Source of the DNA: Palsa-504 sp963756575
GTDB taxonomy: Bacteria; Actinomycetota; Actinomycetes; Streptosporangiales; Streptosporangiaceae
Direction: 5' to 3'
DNA length: 64,000 nucleotides
Assembly: GCA_963756575.1 (NCBI GenBank)
Contig: CAVWOM010000018.1
Span: 186,001-250,000, forward strand
Part shown: positions 49,269 to 57,828 of the stretch, one piece after another
How the letters are laid out: each line of letters starts with the position of its first letter
Numbering within the stretch: position 1 is the first letter of the stretch
Translations under genes and position numbers: made by a program
The notes under the pieces: generated by a model
Databases searched by the model: none
The model's input: only the letters and a program-made list of their open reading frames with translations
What the model was told of the DNA's origin: nothing

Positions 49269-51058
49269 AACCCCAGTCTGCTCGGTAACCGCAGGTGCGT
49301 TAACCGCCGGTAGTCGTCCCTCGGGTCATACGGGGCGCGGTGGCCGTTGCCGCGGGATCCGTTGCCGTTGCCTTGGGGGCCGCCGGGCTGGGGACCGGGA
49401 CCGCGGTAGCCGTTCTCCTGGTAGACGCCGGCCGGGTAGCTTCCGCTCGCCGGGCGGGTGTCCTGCGGGTAGGCGGGTCGCGACGGCCTGGCCCGCTCAT
49501 CCGGCCGGGGCCGCTCGTCCGGCCGGGGCCGCTCGTCCGGCCGGGGCCGCTCGTCCATCCTGGGCCGCTCGTCCATCCTGGGCCGCTCGTCCGGGCCGCC
49601 GGGCCGGGCGTGGCTCCGGGCGCCGTTCGGCCGCCTCGGCTGGTCGGCCTGGCCGCCGCTGCCGTGTCCGTAGTTCTGCCCGTACGGCGGCGTGACCATC
49701 ATCTGCGTCGCCGAGGACGCGTCGTCGTAGGAGGTCCCGGCGGGCGGGTACGGCGCGGTCTGACCGTACGGGCTGGCTGCCCCTCGGCCGGGGGCGCCGC
49801 CGCTGCCATTGCGGCCCTCGGGTGCCTCCTGCTGATCCCGCGACCTGAACGACGACCGGCCGTCGACCGGACCGCGTTCCCGCAGCGAGAAGGCCGTGCT
49901 GGTCAGCGGATCCTCCTCGGCGCTGGTCGGCCGCCGGCGGCGTCCGGGCTCGGCCGGCGGGGCGGAGGCTCCCCGCGGCGGCCCGGCGGGACCGGACGGC
50001 CCCGCGGAGCCGATGGGACCCGTGCCGCTCGTGGGGTACCCGGGCTGGGCTCCGCCCGGGGGAGGCGTGGTGCCCTTGGCCGGCTGGGGGGCGTTCTTGG
50101 CCGGATGGGGCGCGCTCGGATAGGGCGGCGGTGCGCCCAGGACGGGAGCCGTCATGCTCTTGACCGGCTGGGTGGCCGCGTATGCGGGCTGGACCGCGGT
50201 GCGCTCGGCCGCCGGATCCGGTCCCGTCCGCGGGCCCTGATAGGCCCCGGTGCCCGCCCCCCGCCTGCCCGCGCCGGCGTCCCGGCTGACGCGGCCCTGC
50301 GTGCCCTGCGGGTCGGTGTCGAGCCGCCGGTTCCTGGGTCCCGCTTCCTGAGCAGTACGCGCGGTCGTGGTGAGCGGCTTGTCCGACGCCAGGTCATCCC
50401 AGAACTGCTCGTCGCTGACACCGCCGAACGACTCCGCCGGCCACAGCTCCTCGTCGATGTCCGCACCCTTGCGGAAGCCCACCCGCCGGCGCTGCCGGGG
50501 GTCCCTGGACGCGTCGGCATCGGCCTGGTGGAGCGCGCCCGCGCCCCGCCTGCCCGTGCCTGGCCTGTCCTGGCTCGCACCTGGCCTGTCCTGGCTCGCA
50601 CCTGGCCTGTCCTGGCTCGCACCTGGTCTGACCGCGAGCAGCCCCGGGTCGGTGGCCGCCAGGTCGCCGGGCCAGGCGTCGCCATACTGTGGCTCTTCGA
50701 GGTCGTTCGGGGCACTGGGCCACGATTCGGTCAGCGCGCCGGCCGACGGCCCGCTCAGGCGGCCGCTTCCGGCCGGGCGGGCGGGACCCGACGCCCGCAG
50801 GGCAAATTCGGTCTGGCCGGTCCTGGGGGGGCCGCCGACCCGGCCCGCCGGGCGCCTGATGGCTCCCGGGCGGTTAGCCGCGCCCCGGTCCGCGTCTAGA
50901 CGGTCCGCGCCGATACGGCCCCCGCCGGTGCGGCCTGCTCCGGCGGGTCTGAGCCGCTTGCCGCCACGCTTACCTGAGCGGATGCTGAAATAGAAGGCGG
51001 CCAAGATGCCGATAACCACGGCAACGGCCAGTCCCACGACCAGAAACATGGTCTCCAT
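49199..51058 (-). CDS. Single-TM protein with long low-complexity, repeat-rich tail
   Basis: A 619-residue protein of unknown function. An N-terminal TM helix (about 4-26: VVGLAVAVVIGILAAFYFSI) is followed by a basic patch and a very long Pro/Gly/Arg-rich region, probably disordered and cytoplasmic. It contains several tandem repeats: RPGASQD (21-base unit, about 3.5 copies near 50565-50640), and RPDER/RMDER (15-base unit, about six copies near 49500-49580). A short acidic island (GADIDEELWPAESFGGVSDE) may be a conserved motif. Similar proteins occur next to nei/lspA in actinomycetes only in my impression. The 3' end overlaps the Nei-type gene. Confidence 0.6.
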   Translation of the reverse strand: METMFLVVGLAVAVVIGILAAFYFSIRSGKRGGKRLRPAGAGRTGGGRIGADRLDADRGAANRPGAIRRPAGRVGGPPRTGQTEFALRASGPARPAGSGRLSGPSAGALTESWPSAPNDLEEPQYGDAWPGDLAATDPGLLAVRPGASQDRPGASQDRPGASQDRPGTGRRGAGALHQADADASRDPRQRRRVGFRKGADIDEELWPAESFGGVSDEQFWDDLASDKPLTTTARTAQEAGPRNRRLDTDPQGTQGRVSRDAGAGRRGAGTGAYQGPRTGPDPAAERTAVQPAYAATQPVKSMTAPVLGAPPPYPSAPHPAKNAPQPAKGTTPPPGGAQPGYPTSGTGPIGSAGPSGPAGPPRGASAPPAEPGRRRRPTSAEEDPLTSTAFSLRERGPVDGRSSFRSRDQQEAPEGRNGSGGAPGRGAASPYGQTAPYPPAGTSYDDASSATQMMVTPPYGQNYGHGSGGQADQPRRPNGARSHARPGGPDERPRMDERPRMDERPRPDERPRPDERPRPDERARPSRPAYPQDTRPASGSYPAGVYQENGYRGPGPQPGGPQGNGNGSRGNGHRAPYDPRDDYRRLTHLRLPSRLGLCPRETLSGTPPGACTRDWRGGR

Positions 51059-51239
51059 CCAGATGCCCGGGCCTGGTGAACGACGCTAGCGAGGCACACG
51101 CGGCCAGTGACGCGCGCCTTCCCTCGTTGTCGCGAGCGCCGTGAACCCGCTTGATCCTCGATTGTTACCCACGGGCGGGCAACCTGTCAGAGGATTGAAA
51201 AAGTTGCGGTAATGCCGCTTACGACACGTATCTGGCCGA

Positions 51240-51749
51240 TCACGGGTTAGTGGATACGACTATTCTTCCGCGCCCGATTGTGGCCGCCGCGATGGCACGC
51301 CATACGGACTGCAGCGGTGCTCCGTTGGGCAGGTTGAGCGTCTTGCTCAACGCATAAACCGTAAACCGGTATGAGTGCTGGCCGGACCCGGGGCACGGAG
51401 CGTCATAGGTCGAGGTACCTGCGCTGTTTGTCCCCTGGCGCGCGCCGGTGGGCAGCGAGTGTTCCTGGATGTCGGTCGATCCGGGATTGATGTCGAAAAC
51501 GAGCCAGTAAATGAACGGCGTGATCGGCGCCGAGGAGTCATCGACTATAAGCGCGAGGCTCTTGGTGCCGGTCGGCGCGCCCGACCAGTTAAGCGGCGGG
51601 TTGATTTTCGCGCCGTGACAGGTATAGTGCAACGCCAGCGTCCCGGAGATGAACGCCTCGCTCTTGACTTTCATCTGGGCCGGCGGCACGGGCGCGCCGT
51701 ATCCGGCGGTGCCGCAGCCGGCCAGGCTCAAGCTGAGCGCCACCGCCAC
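51240..51749 (-). CDS. YbhB/YbcL (PEBP/Raf-kinase-inhibitor-like) lipoprotein
   Basis: A 169-residue secreted protein: a lipobox LSLAGC (Cys about 12) then a PEBP domain. Family marks: HGAKINPPLNWSGAPTGTKS (about 45), LIVDDSSAPITPFIYWLVFD (about 67), the loop GARQGTNSAGTSTYDAPCPG and HSYRFTVYALSKTLNL near the end. Ligand-binding D-x-x-P and C-P-G are recognisable. GTG 51749 is the first start in this frame but leaves almost no basic region. An ATG in another frame (about 51822) opens a basic leader with a better ribosome-binding site, so a frameshift inside the leader is possible. Confidence 0.8.
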   Translation of the reverse strand: MAVALSLSLAGCGTAGYGAPVPPAQMKVKSEAFISGTLALHYTCHGAKINPPLNWSGAPTGTKSLALIVDDSSAPITPFIYWLVFDINPGSTDIQEHSLPTGARQGTNSAGTSTYDAPCPGSGQHSYRFTVYALSKTLNLPNGAPLQSVWRAIAAATIGRGRIVVSTNP

Positions 51750-51987
51750 CGCCGACCGCCCCGGCCGCGGGCGCGCGACGCGGGCGCCGCATCCCGCCGC
51801 GGATCCGGTCGCCTGACATCGCCTTCGCCTCTTTCCTGCCGACGGTTGATATTAGAACCTGTCCCGCTAGGAAGCGTAGGGTGAATCGGCGGGTTGAATG
51901 ACCCTGTGGGCTACTGGCAGGCACGCGGCTGATCAGCGCGGGCAGCTGCCTGGCTTGGCCCTGCGAGCAGGGCCAAGCCAGCTCAGG

Positions 51988-53397
51988 TCAGTCCCGCTGG
52001 CGCGAGTTCCCGAACATGATCTCGTCCCAGGACGGCACCGAGGACCGCTTGCCGCGCGCCGACTTACGGTTCTGGCGTGCCGCCTGCTCACCCGGCGTTT
52101 CGGCTGCCGGTTCGGCTGCCGGTGCCGGCGGGGTCGGGGCCGACGGGGCCGGGGCCGGGGCCGGGGCGGCCACGGGAGCAGCCGCGGGTGGCGCGGCCGC
52201 GGCGGGGGCCTCCGCCTCCCGCACGGGCGGCGTTTCCCGCTGTGGCTGGGTCTCGCGCTGTGGCTGGGCGTCCCGGTGTGGCTGGGCGTCCCGGTGCGGC
52301 TGGGTGTCGCGGTGCGGCTGGGCGTCGCGGTGCGGCCGGGCGTGCCGTCCCGGATGCGGGGGCGGCGCGGCTTGCGGGGACCGTCCCGGCGGTGCGCTCG
52401 GCGCCGCCCGGGAGACCTGCGCGGCCACGGTGGCCGGGCTGACCGGGGGAGGGCTCGGCGCCGGAGCCGCGGCGGCCGGGGCTTCGGGCTCGGGCCGCTC
52501 GGGAGCCTGAGGCTCGGTCGCCCGCGGCTCGGCTACCTGGGGTTCGGCTACCTGGGGTTCCGGTGTCTGAGGTTCGGCGACGCGCGGCTCGCTGATCCGG
52601 GGCTCGCTGATCCGGGGCTCGGCGGCGGGCCGCATGGGTGCCGGGCGGTCGAGCCTGGGCCGTCCCCCGTTACCGAGTCCGCTGCTCACCCCGTTACCTA
52701 TCGCGCTGGCGGCCATCGCCCCGTTTCCCTGCGCGACGGCACTGGTCAGCCGCGGGGCCAGGTGCGTCACGGTCGCCTCGCCCGGGGCGGGCGCGGCCGG
52801 CTGCGGCGGCTCGCTGCCCGGCAGCGACATCCGGATGGCGTTGTCGTCGGCCGGCGCCACGTGCCGGCGGCGAGGATCGAAGTTCCACTCGGCGGTGTGG
52901 AGGCGGCCGCCGGAGATGAACGTCAGCTGGACCTGCCAGCTCGCGTCGCCGAGCTTCTTCGCGTCCCACTGCGCTTCTTCCGGGTCAGCGCCGAAAACCT
53001 TCAGCCGCTCGGTCACGATCTCGCCCAGCCGCGGGCCAGGGGACGAAGGTATGGCGTCCCCCGGGCGTCTCACCGACGCCAGCTGAGCCTGATCTGCCAT
53101 GTAGGCACGCTCGGCCAGGACCGGGCCCTCAAACCAGCGGACACGCTCGACCGCGATGCCGGCCGCGTCCGCGATTTCCTCTACCGTTTCCCCGGCCCGG
53201 ATTCGTGCCTGGATCTCCTTGGGTCGCAACGGGCTCTCCACTTCGATCTCGTACTGCGCGAGCCGGGAGGTCTGGCCGAGGGCAACCGCCCTGAGCCGCT
53301 CGTCAATCGGCAACGTGAAGCGTGCGCTGCGCCCCGGCACCGCGAGGACAGCGTATCGGCCGTCCTCGCTCACCGCGACGAAGCGCAGTTCCTGCAT
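51988..53397 (-). CDS. sepH: Septation protein SepH
   Basis: About 469 residues. SepH binds FtsZ and stimulates its assembly at actinomycete division septa. The conserved N-terminal DUF3071 domain (about 1-165) is complete: MQELRFVAVSEDGRYAVLAV, SPLRPKEIQARIRAGETVEE with an HTH-like helix pair, ERVRWFEGPVLAERAYMADQ and DASWQVQLTFISGG. The rest is low complexity: repeats of EPRISEP/EPQVAEP and HRDAQPHRDTQ (18-base units near 52220-52340), then a basic C-terminal motif ending GKRSSVPSWDEIMFG, the conserved SepH tail. ATG chosen where the domain begins. Confidence 0.9.
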   Translation of the reverse strand: MQELRFVAVSEDGRYAVLAVPGRSARFTLPIDERLRAVALGQTSRLAQYEIEVESPLRPKEIQARIRAGETVEEIADAAGIAVERVRWFEGPVLAERAYMADQAQLASVRRPGDAIPSSPGPRLGEIVTERLKVFGADPEEAQWDAKKLGDASWQVQLTFISGGRLHTAEWNFDPRRRHVAPADDNAIRMSLPGSEPPQPAAPAPGEATVTHLAPRLTSAVAQGNGAMAASAIGNGVSSGLGNGGRPRLDRPAPMRPAAEPRISEPRISEPRVAEPQTPEPQVAEPQVAEPRATEPQAPERPEPEAPAAAAPAPSPPPVSPATVAAQVSRAAPSAPPGRSPQAAPPPHPGRHARPHRDAQPHRDTQPHRDAQPHRDAQPQRETQPQRETPPVREAEAPAAAAPPAAAPVAAPAPAPAPSAPTPPAPAAEPAAETPGEQAARQNRKSARGKRSSVPSWDEIMFGNSRQRD

Positions 53398-53481
53398 CGT
53401 CGTCCCTTCCGCTCCGGCCCCGTTCGCGCGCCGGTCCTGCCGCCACCGGGAGTCATACCGTGCCCGGCCTGTGCTGACCGT

Positions 53482-53514
53482 GCCCGGCCTGTGCTGAGCT
53501 AGCACTGGCCGGGC
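53482..53514. repeat. 14-bp near-perfect inverted repeat upstream of sepH
   Basis: GCCCGGCCTGTGCT (53482-53495) and AGCACTGGCCGGGC (53501-53514), complementary at 13 of 14. The left arm is itself the second of two direct copies of CCGTGCCCGGCCTGTGCTGA. It lies about 85 bases upstream of the sepH start. Confidence 0.5.
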
Positions 53515-53674
53515 TAAACACTGGCCTGGCTGGCACTTTCCCGGCGTACTCTAGCCGAGCGGCGGGCCCGCGGACCCTGGACCACTCCACCCCTTGAGTT
53601 TGTCTGGTCCTGAACGTCAAGGCCAGCACCACGCCCGGCATGTCCGGAGTTAATCCCGGCAAACGCTGCCTTAA

Positions 53675-53730
53675 TTGTTCGCTTACAGAAGCATTTGCTA
53701 CGCTGACTCCAGAATGTTCGCTTACAGAAG
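53675..53730 (+). promoter_or_regulatory. Promoter with paired operator-like repeats for the MFS gene
   Basis: TTGTTC (-35, 53675-53680), an 18-base spacer and TACGCT (-10, 53699-53704) place the transcript start at or next to the ATG (53714), so the mRNA is probably leaderless. The 16-base word TGTTCGCTTACAGAAG occurs twice, at 53676-53691 over the -35 and at 53715-53730 just inside the gene, 39 bases apart. This layout fits repression by the MarR protein encoded downstream. Confidence 0.55.
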
Positions 53731-55132
53731 TATCCTGCGTGAGCAAGCGCGCCCCTCGGTCATCCGGAAGAGCCCCCGGGCGCCGTGGCTCGCCGTGAGC
53801 GTGGTGTGCTTCGGCGCGTTCATGGGCCAGTTGGACGCCAGCATCGTGACGATCACCTTCCCGGCCATGCAGCACGACTTCGGCGTGCCGGTTGCCGCCG
53901 TTCAGTGGGTCTCGCTCGTCTACCTGCTCGGCCTGGTCGCGATGCTCGCCCCGGCCGGGCGGCTCGGCGACGCCGTCGGCCGCAAGCTCATCTATGTCTA
54001 CGGCTTCGGCGTGTTCTCGCTGGCCTCCGCGGCCTGCGGCCTGGCCCCCTCGCTCGGCGTCCTGGTGGTGCTGCGCCTTCTCCAGGCCACCGGAGCAGCG
54101 ATGCTGCAGGCCAACAGCGTGGCCCTGGTGACGACGAGCGCGCCGAAGACCAGGATGCGCTTTGCCCTGGGCGTCCAGGCGGGAGCCCAGGCCGTCGGCC
54201 TGGCCCTCGGGCCCACGCTCGGCGGCCTGCTCACCGCGACGGTCGGCTGGCGCGCGGTGTACTGGGTGAACGTCCCGGTCGGCGTCGTAGCGGTCATCGC
54301 GGGGCGGTACCTGCTGCCGCGCACGCGGCAGTTCAGCCGGCCGAGCCGGTTCGACGCGCCGGGCACCGCGCTGCTGGTGACCTGGACCAGCGCCTTGCTC
54401 CTGGCGCTCTCGGCGGCGTCCGGGCTCAGCCTGCCGGCCTGGCTGACCGGGCTGCTCGCCGTAATCGCCGTGGCCGGCGCGGCCGCGTTCGTCCGCCGGG
54501 AACTCCGCACCTTGCATCCGCTGATACCCGTCTGGCTGCTCAGGTCCAGGTCACTGGCGCTCGCCCTGACCGGCGCCGGGTGCGGTTACCTGGCGCTGTT
54601 CGGCCCGCTGGTGCTGATTCCGCAGGTCCTCTCGCACGGGCCAGGCAGCGCGGCGCGAACGGGGCTGCTGCTGTCCGCCCTGCCGCTCGGCTTCGGCCTG
54701 GCCGCGCTGCTCGGTGATCTCGTGCTGCCGAGCGGCTGGGGAGACCGGCGGCGCGGCCTGGCCGGTGCGCTGCTGGCCGGTGCCGCCATGGCCGCGGCGA
54801 CCGTCATCCCGCTGACCCCGGTGACCATCGTCCCCCAGCTGGCCCTGGCCGGCCTCGGCCTGGGCCTGTTCGTGCCGGCGAACAACGCGGTGATCATGCG
54901 CAGCGTCGCCGACTCGTCCGCCTCCCTGGTAGGCGGCCTGGTCAGCATGGCCCGGGGGATAGGCACGACGTTCGGCATCTCGCTGATGGCGCTAGCCTGG
55001 CACCTCGGAAGCCAGAGTAACCAGGCCGGCAATACCGGGTACTCTGGGACAGAACAGGCGCGGCCCGCGTTCTGCGTGCTCGCCGCCGCGGTCGCGGCGG
55101 CGGCCGTGATCGCGGCGGCCACCCGGACGTAG
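53714..55132 (+). CDS. MFS transporter, DHA2 (14-TM) type
   Basis: About 472 residues with about 13-14 TM helices. Motif C region FMGQLDASIVTITFPAM (about 26) is the typical DHA2 start, with RLGDAVGRKLIYVYG (about 73), QAGAQAVGLALGPTLGGLL (motif C, about 148) and WRAVYWVNVPVG (about 172). Typical of drug or secondary-metabolite exporters of the EmrB/QacA group. ATG 53714 chosen from the leaderless promoter; an in-frame start at 53675 lies inside the -35 box. A MarR gene follows 42 bases later and probably controls it. Confidence 0.87.
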   Translation: MFAYRSILREQARPSVIRKSPRAPWLAVSVVCFGAFMGQLDASIVTITFPAMQHDFGVPVAAVQWVSLVYLLGLVAMLAPAGRLGDAVGRKLIYVYGFGVFSLASAACGLAPSLGVLVVLRLLQATGAAMLQANSVALVTTSAPKTRMRFALGVQAGAQAVGLALGPTLGGLLTATVGWRAVYWVNVPVGVVAVIAGRYLLPRTRQFSRPSRFDAPGTALLVTWTSALLLALSAASGLSLPAWLTGLLAVIAVAGAAAFVRRELRTLHPLIPVWLLRSRSLALALTGAGCGYLALFGPLVLIPQVLSHGPGSAARTGLLLSALPLGFGLAALLGDLVLPSGWGDRRRGLAGALLAGAAMAAATVIPLTPVTIVPQLALAGLGLGLFVPANNAVIMRSVADSSASLVGGLVSMARGIGTTFGISLMALAWHLGSQSNQAGNTGYSGTEQARPAFCVLAAAVAAAAVIAAATRT

Positions 55133-55174
55133 CCCGGAGCCTGCCGATCAGCCGAGGGGAGGCGGACTCGTCAG

Positions 55175-55669
55175 GTGCAAGCCACTGAGGGCGGCGTAGC
55201 CCAGGAACAGGTAGGCCACGAGCAGATCGGCCCCGAGCTCGCTGGCATCGTGTCCCGCCTGCGCCGGGCCATGCGCCGTGCGGCGCGGGCCGCCGATCCC
55301 GCCCTGGGCCTTTCGGTCGCACAGCTCGAGCTGCTTTCCTGCATCACCGAGCACCCGGGCATCAGGCCGAGCCAGCTCGCCCGGATGCTCCGGCTAGCGC
55401 CGAGCTCGGTGGCCACCTTGCTCGGCGGCCTCCAGTCCGCGGGGTACGTGACCCGGACACCCGGCGGCGACAGCGCGGGCGACCGCCGCACCGTCAGCCT
55501 GGACCTGTCCCCGGCGGGCATCGAGGCGGTCACCCGGTGGCACCGAGTGAACGAGGACATCATCCAGGCCGCGCTGGCCGAGCTGCCCGACCGGGACCGG
55601 GTCACCCTGCGCGACGCCGCGCCAGCCCTGCGCGACCTGACCGCCTCCATCGACGCCCAGGCCGACTAG
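55175..55669 (+). CDS. MarR family transcriptional regulator
   Basis: A 164-residue winged-helix protein: RLRRAMRRAARAADPALGLS opening helix, ELLSCITEHPGIRPSQLARM and RLAPSSVATLLGGLQSAGYV recognition region (about 65-90), a wing with GGDSAGDRRTVSLDLSPAG and a C-terminal dimer helix. GTG start. Directly downstream of the DHA2-type exporter and co-oriented with it, so probably an autoregulated repressor of that operon acting at 53675-53730. Confidence 0.87.
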   Translation: MQATEGGVAQEQVGHEQIGPELAGIVSRLRRAMRRAARAADPALGLSVAQLELLSCITEHPGIRPSQLARMLRLAPSSVATLLGGLQSAGYVTRTPGGDSAGDRRTVSLDLSPAGIEAVTRWHRVNEDIIQAALAELPDRDRVTLRDAAPALRDLTASIDAQAD

Positions 55670-55697
55670 CCGAGCCCCGGATGAGCCCGTCCTGACC

Positions 55698-55710
55698 GGG
55701 GCAACGCCCC
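55698..55710 (+). terminator. Short hairpin after the MarR gene
   Basis: GGGGC (55698-55702) and GCCCC (55706-55710) with a 3-base loop, 29 bases after the stop codon. Small; low confidence as the operon terminator. Confidence 0.3.
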
Positions 55711-55797
55711 ATTGGCCCGGTTTCAGGCCACTGCTGCTCAGCTTGAGTTGATCATGGACATCGGTGCGGCACTGGAGGCAGCCGGTGCGGCGCCGAA

Positions 55798-55857
55798 GGC
55801 GGTGAAACCGGGTTTCCGGTGCGTTCCGACGCGCTCGAGTCCGGGTTTCATGGCGTC
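55798..55857. repeat. Hairpin repeat family, copy B
   Basis: Runs from GGCGGTGAAACCGGG to CCGGGTTTCATGGCG, with TGCGTTCCGACGCGC in the middle. Read on the minus strand it begins CGCCATGAAACCCGGAC, the same word as copy A at 20680. It lies in the 320-base non-coding gap between the MarR and GT2 genes, which otherwise shows no gene. Confidence 0.55.
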
Positions 55858-55989
55858 CTGGCTGATCCGGAGTGCTCGCCTGGCGTGGATGCGTACGGGG
55901 CAAGCTTATAGACAAGCGCGACGTCGGAGACAAGTCGTAGCGCGAGCAGCGAATCGCCCCGGTAAGCCTGCCCGGTAGGGTTCGGAACC

Positions 55990-57078
55990 ATGCCGCTGAT
56001 CAGCGTGGTCATCCCGGTGCACGGGGTGGAGGCCTACCTGGACCGCTGCCTGGACTCGGTGCTCGGCCCTGCTGGGTGGCGCCGCGGCGGCGCTGCTGGC
56101 GTGGCCGCCCGCGGCGGCGCTGCTGGCCTGGCCGCCCGCGGCGGCGGGGCCGCGGCCTCGCTCGAGGTGATCGCCGTCGACGACGCGTCCCCGGACCGCT
56201 GCGGTGCCATCCTGGCGGCCCGGCAGGATCCGCGGCTGCGGGTCCTCACCACCCCCGCCGCGGGTGGCCCCGGCCCGGCCCGTGACCTGGGGGCCAAGGA
56301 GGCGACGGGGGAGTACGTCTGGTTCGTCGACGGCGACGACGAACTAGCCGAGGGTGCCCTCGCCGCGGCGGCGGACGCGCTGGCCAGGCTGCGGCCCGAC
56401 GTGCTGATCGTCGACTACGAGAACCTCTACCCGGACGGCACCACCAGCCCGAGCGACGGCGCGAAGTACCTGCACGGTGATGAGGGAGAAGCCGGCCCGC
56501 TCGCCGCCGATCCCGGCCTGATCCACCTGTCGATGACCGCGTGGAGCAAGCTGTTCCGCCGCGACTTCCTGGCCGGCCTGGGGCTGTCGTTCGGCTCGGC
56601 GGGGCCGGCCCCGCACGAGGACGTGCCAGTCACCGCGCTGGCCCTGCTGACGGCCCAGCGGATCGGCGTGCTCGACCGGGTGTGCTACCGGTACCGGCGA
56701 GCCCGCCGCGGCTCGTACCTGGCCGCCGCCAGTGCCGCGAACTTCAACATTTTCGGTTCCTACCAGCGAATCTTTGATTATCTGGCCGAACGGCCCGGGC
56801 TGCGCGCCCCGGTAATTCCTCCCGCCGTCTACACGGCGGTATTCGAGCGGGCCATCTGGCACTACACCACGCTGCTGCCCTTGGTGCCGCGGCGCCGCCG
56901 CCGGGAATTCTTCCGCCGGATGTCCGCCGATTTCCGGCGCTGGCGCCCCGACGGGTACCAGTTCCCGCCCGGGCCGCGCGGCGCGAAGTTCCGGCTCGTC
57001 GCGCGCGGCGCCTACGCGGCCTATGGGCTGCTTGATCCGGTGAACCGGCTGCGCGTGCGGCTGCGCGGCCGGAAGTGA
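55990..57078 (+). CDS. Glycosyltransferase family 2 with Gly/Ala repeat insert
   Basis: A 362-residue GT-A enzyme. The opening strand SVVIPVHGVEAYLDRCLDSV is normal, but after GPAGW about 27 residues of Arg/Gly/Ala repeats (RGGAAGVAARGGAAGLAARG) interrupt the segment that normally runs straight into LEVIAVDDASPD (about 61). The rest is typical: AAGGPGPARDLGAKEATGEY, VWFVDGDDEL (D-x-D about 117), MTAWSKLFRRDFL and PHEDVPVTALALL with the E-D pair (about 215). It resembles wall teichoic acid/surface glycan GT2 enzymes. ATG start. The insert is coded by a 24-base tandem repeat. Confidence 0.86.
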   Translation: MPLISVVIPVHGVEAYLDRCLDSVLGPAGWRRGGAAGVAARGGAAGLAARGGGAAASLEVIAVDDASPDRCGAILAARQDPRLRVLTTPAAGGPGPARDLGAKEATGEYVWFVDGDDELAEGALAAAADALARLRPDVLIVDYENLYPDGTTSPSDGAKYLHGDEGEAGPLAADPGLIHLSMTAWSKLFRRDFLAGLGLSFGSAGPAPHEDVPVTALALLTAQRIGVLDRVCYRYRRARRGSYLAAASAANFNIFGSYQRIFDYLAERPGLRAPVIPPAVYTAVFERAIWHYTTLLPLVPRRRRREFFRRMSADFRRWRPDGYQFPPGPRGAKFRLVARGAYAAYGLLDPVNRLRVRLRGRK

Positions 57079-57156
57079 CGGGCTTGGGCCGATTCGTGAC
57101 GGGTGACGCGCCCCCGCCGTAAGCTTCCGGGAATGGCTTACTAAGGGGTGAGCGAC

Positions 57157-57801
57157 ATGCGCCATCTCATCGGTGTCGTACTGGCGATCGTCATGGCCGC
57201 GGTCGTGTTCTTCGCGGCCTCCTGGGGGTACCTGAAGCTGCTCATCGGGCCCGCCGGGTCCGGCAGCGGCGGCCTGCCCGCGGGCGGCGGTTCTCTGCTG
57301 CACAATCACGCTGTGCTCGAGGGCTTCGGCGCCCTCCTGGGAGCGGCCCTGGTCGCCGGGCTGCTGATCGCGGTGCCGCGGGTCTCCCCGCTCGCGGCCG
57401 GGCTGCCTGGCCTGGTCCTGCTCGCCTGGACCGGCCTGTACCTGTCCAGCGTCCGGCACGCGGTCCAGTACATCCCGCTGAAGTCGAAACCCTACGGCGC
57501 CGGCTTCGAGGCCATGCTCTTCGACGGGGTGCTGGCGCTGATCGGCCTGGCCATGGTCATCCCGCTCTTCGTGCCGTCACGGTGGCGGAGCAGGCGCCCG
57601 GTGCCGGGTTCCGGGCCCTATGCGGGGACCGCGGCCAGCTTCCCGGACCTGCAGGCGACCCAGACGATGCAGGCCGACAGCGGCCTGCTCTCGGACTGGA
57701 CCCAGACCAGGCCGCAGGTCCAGGGGGATCCAGGGAGCCCCGGCGGCCCGGGTCATTCCGGCCCGCCTCAGGCGCCCTGGGGGCCGGCCGAGTACAGCTG
57801 A
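57157..57801 (+). CDS. Hypothetical four-TM membrane protein
   Basis: About 214 residues with four hydrophobic segments (about 1-25, 50-70, 75-95 and 120-140) and a polar Pro/Gly-rich C-terminal tail. A conserved-looking loop SVRHAVQYIPLKSKPYGAGF lies between helices 3 and 4. I do not recognise the family, which I think is an actinobacterial membrane protein of unknown role. ATG preferred over the GTG 9 bases earlier because AAGGGG is at the right distance. Downstream of the GT2 gene on the same strand. Confidence 0.6.
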   Translation: MRHLIGVVLAIVMAAVVFFAASWGYLKLLIGPAGSGSGGLPAGGGSLLHNHAVLEGFGALLGAALVAGLLIAVPRVSPLAAGLPGLVLLAWTGLYLSSVRHAVQYIPLKSKPYGAGFEAMLFDGVLALIGLAMVIPLFVPSRWRSRRPVPGSGPYAGTAASFPDLQATQTMQADSGLLSDWTQTRPQVQGDPGSPGGPGHSGPPQAPWGPAEYS

Positions 57802-57828
57802 CCTGGCCCGGCCGGCAGCTGCGCCTGG

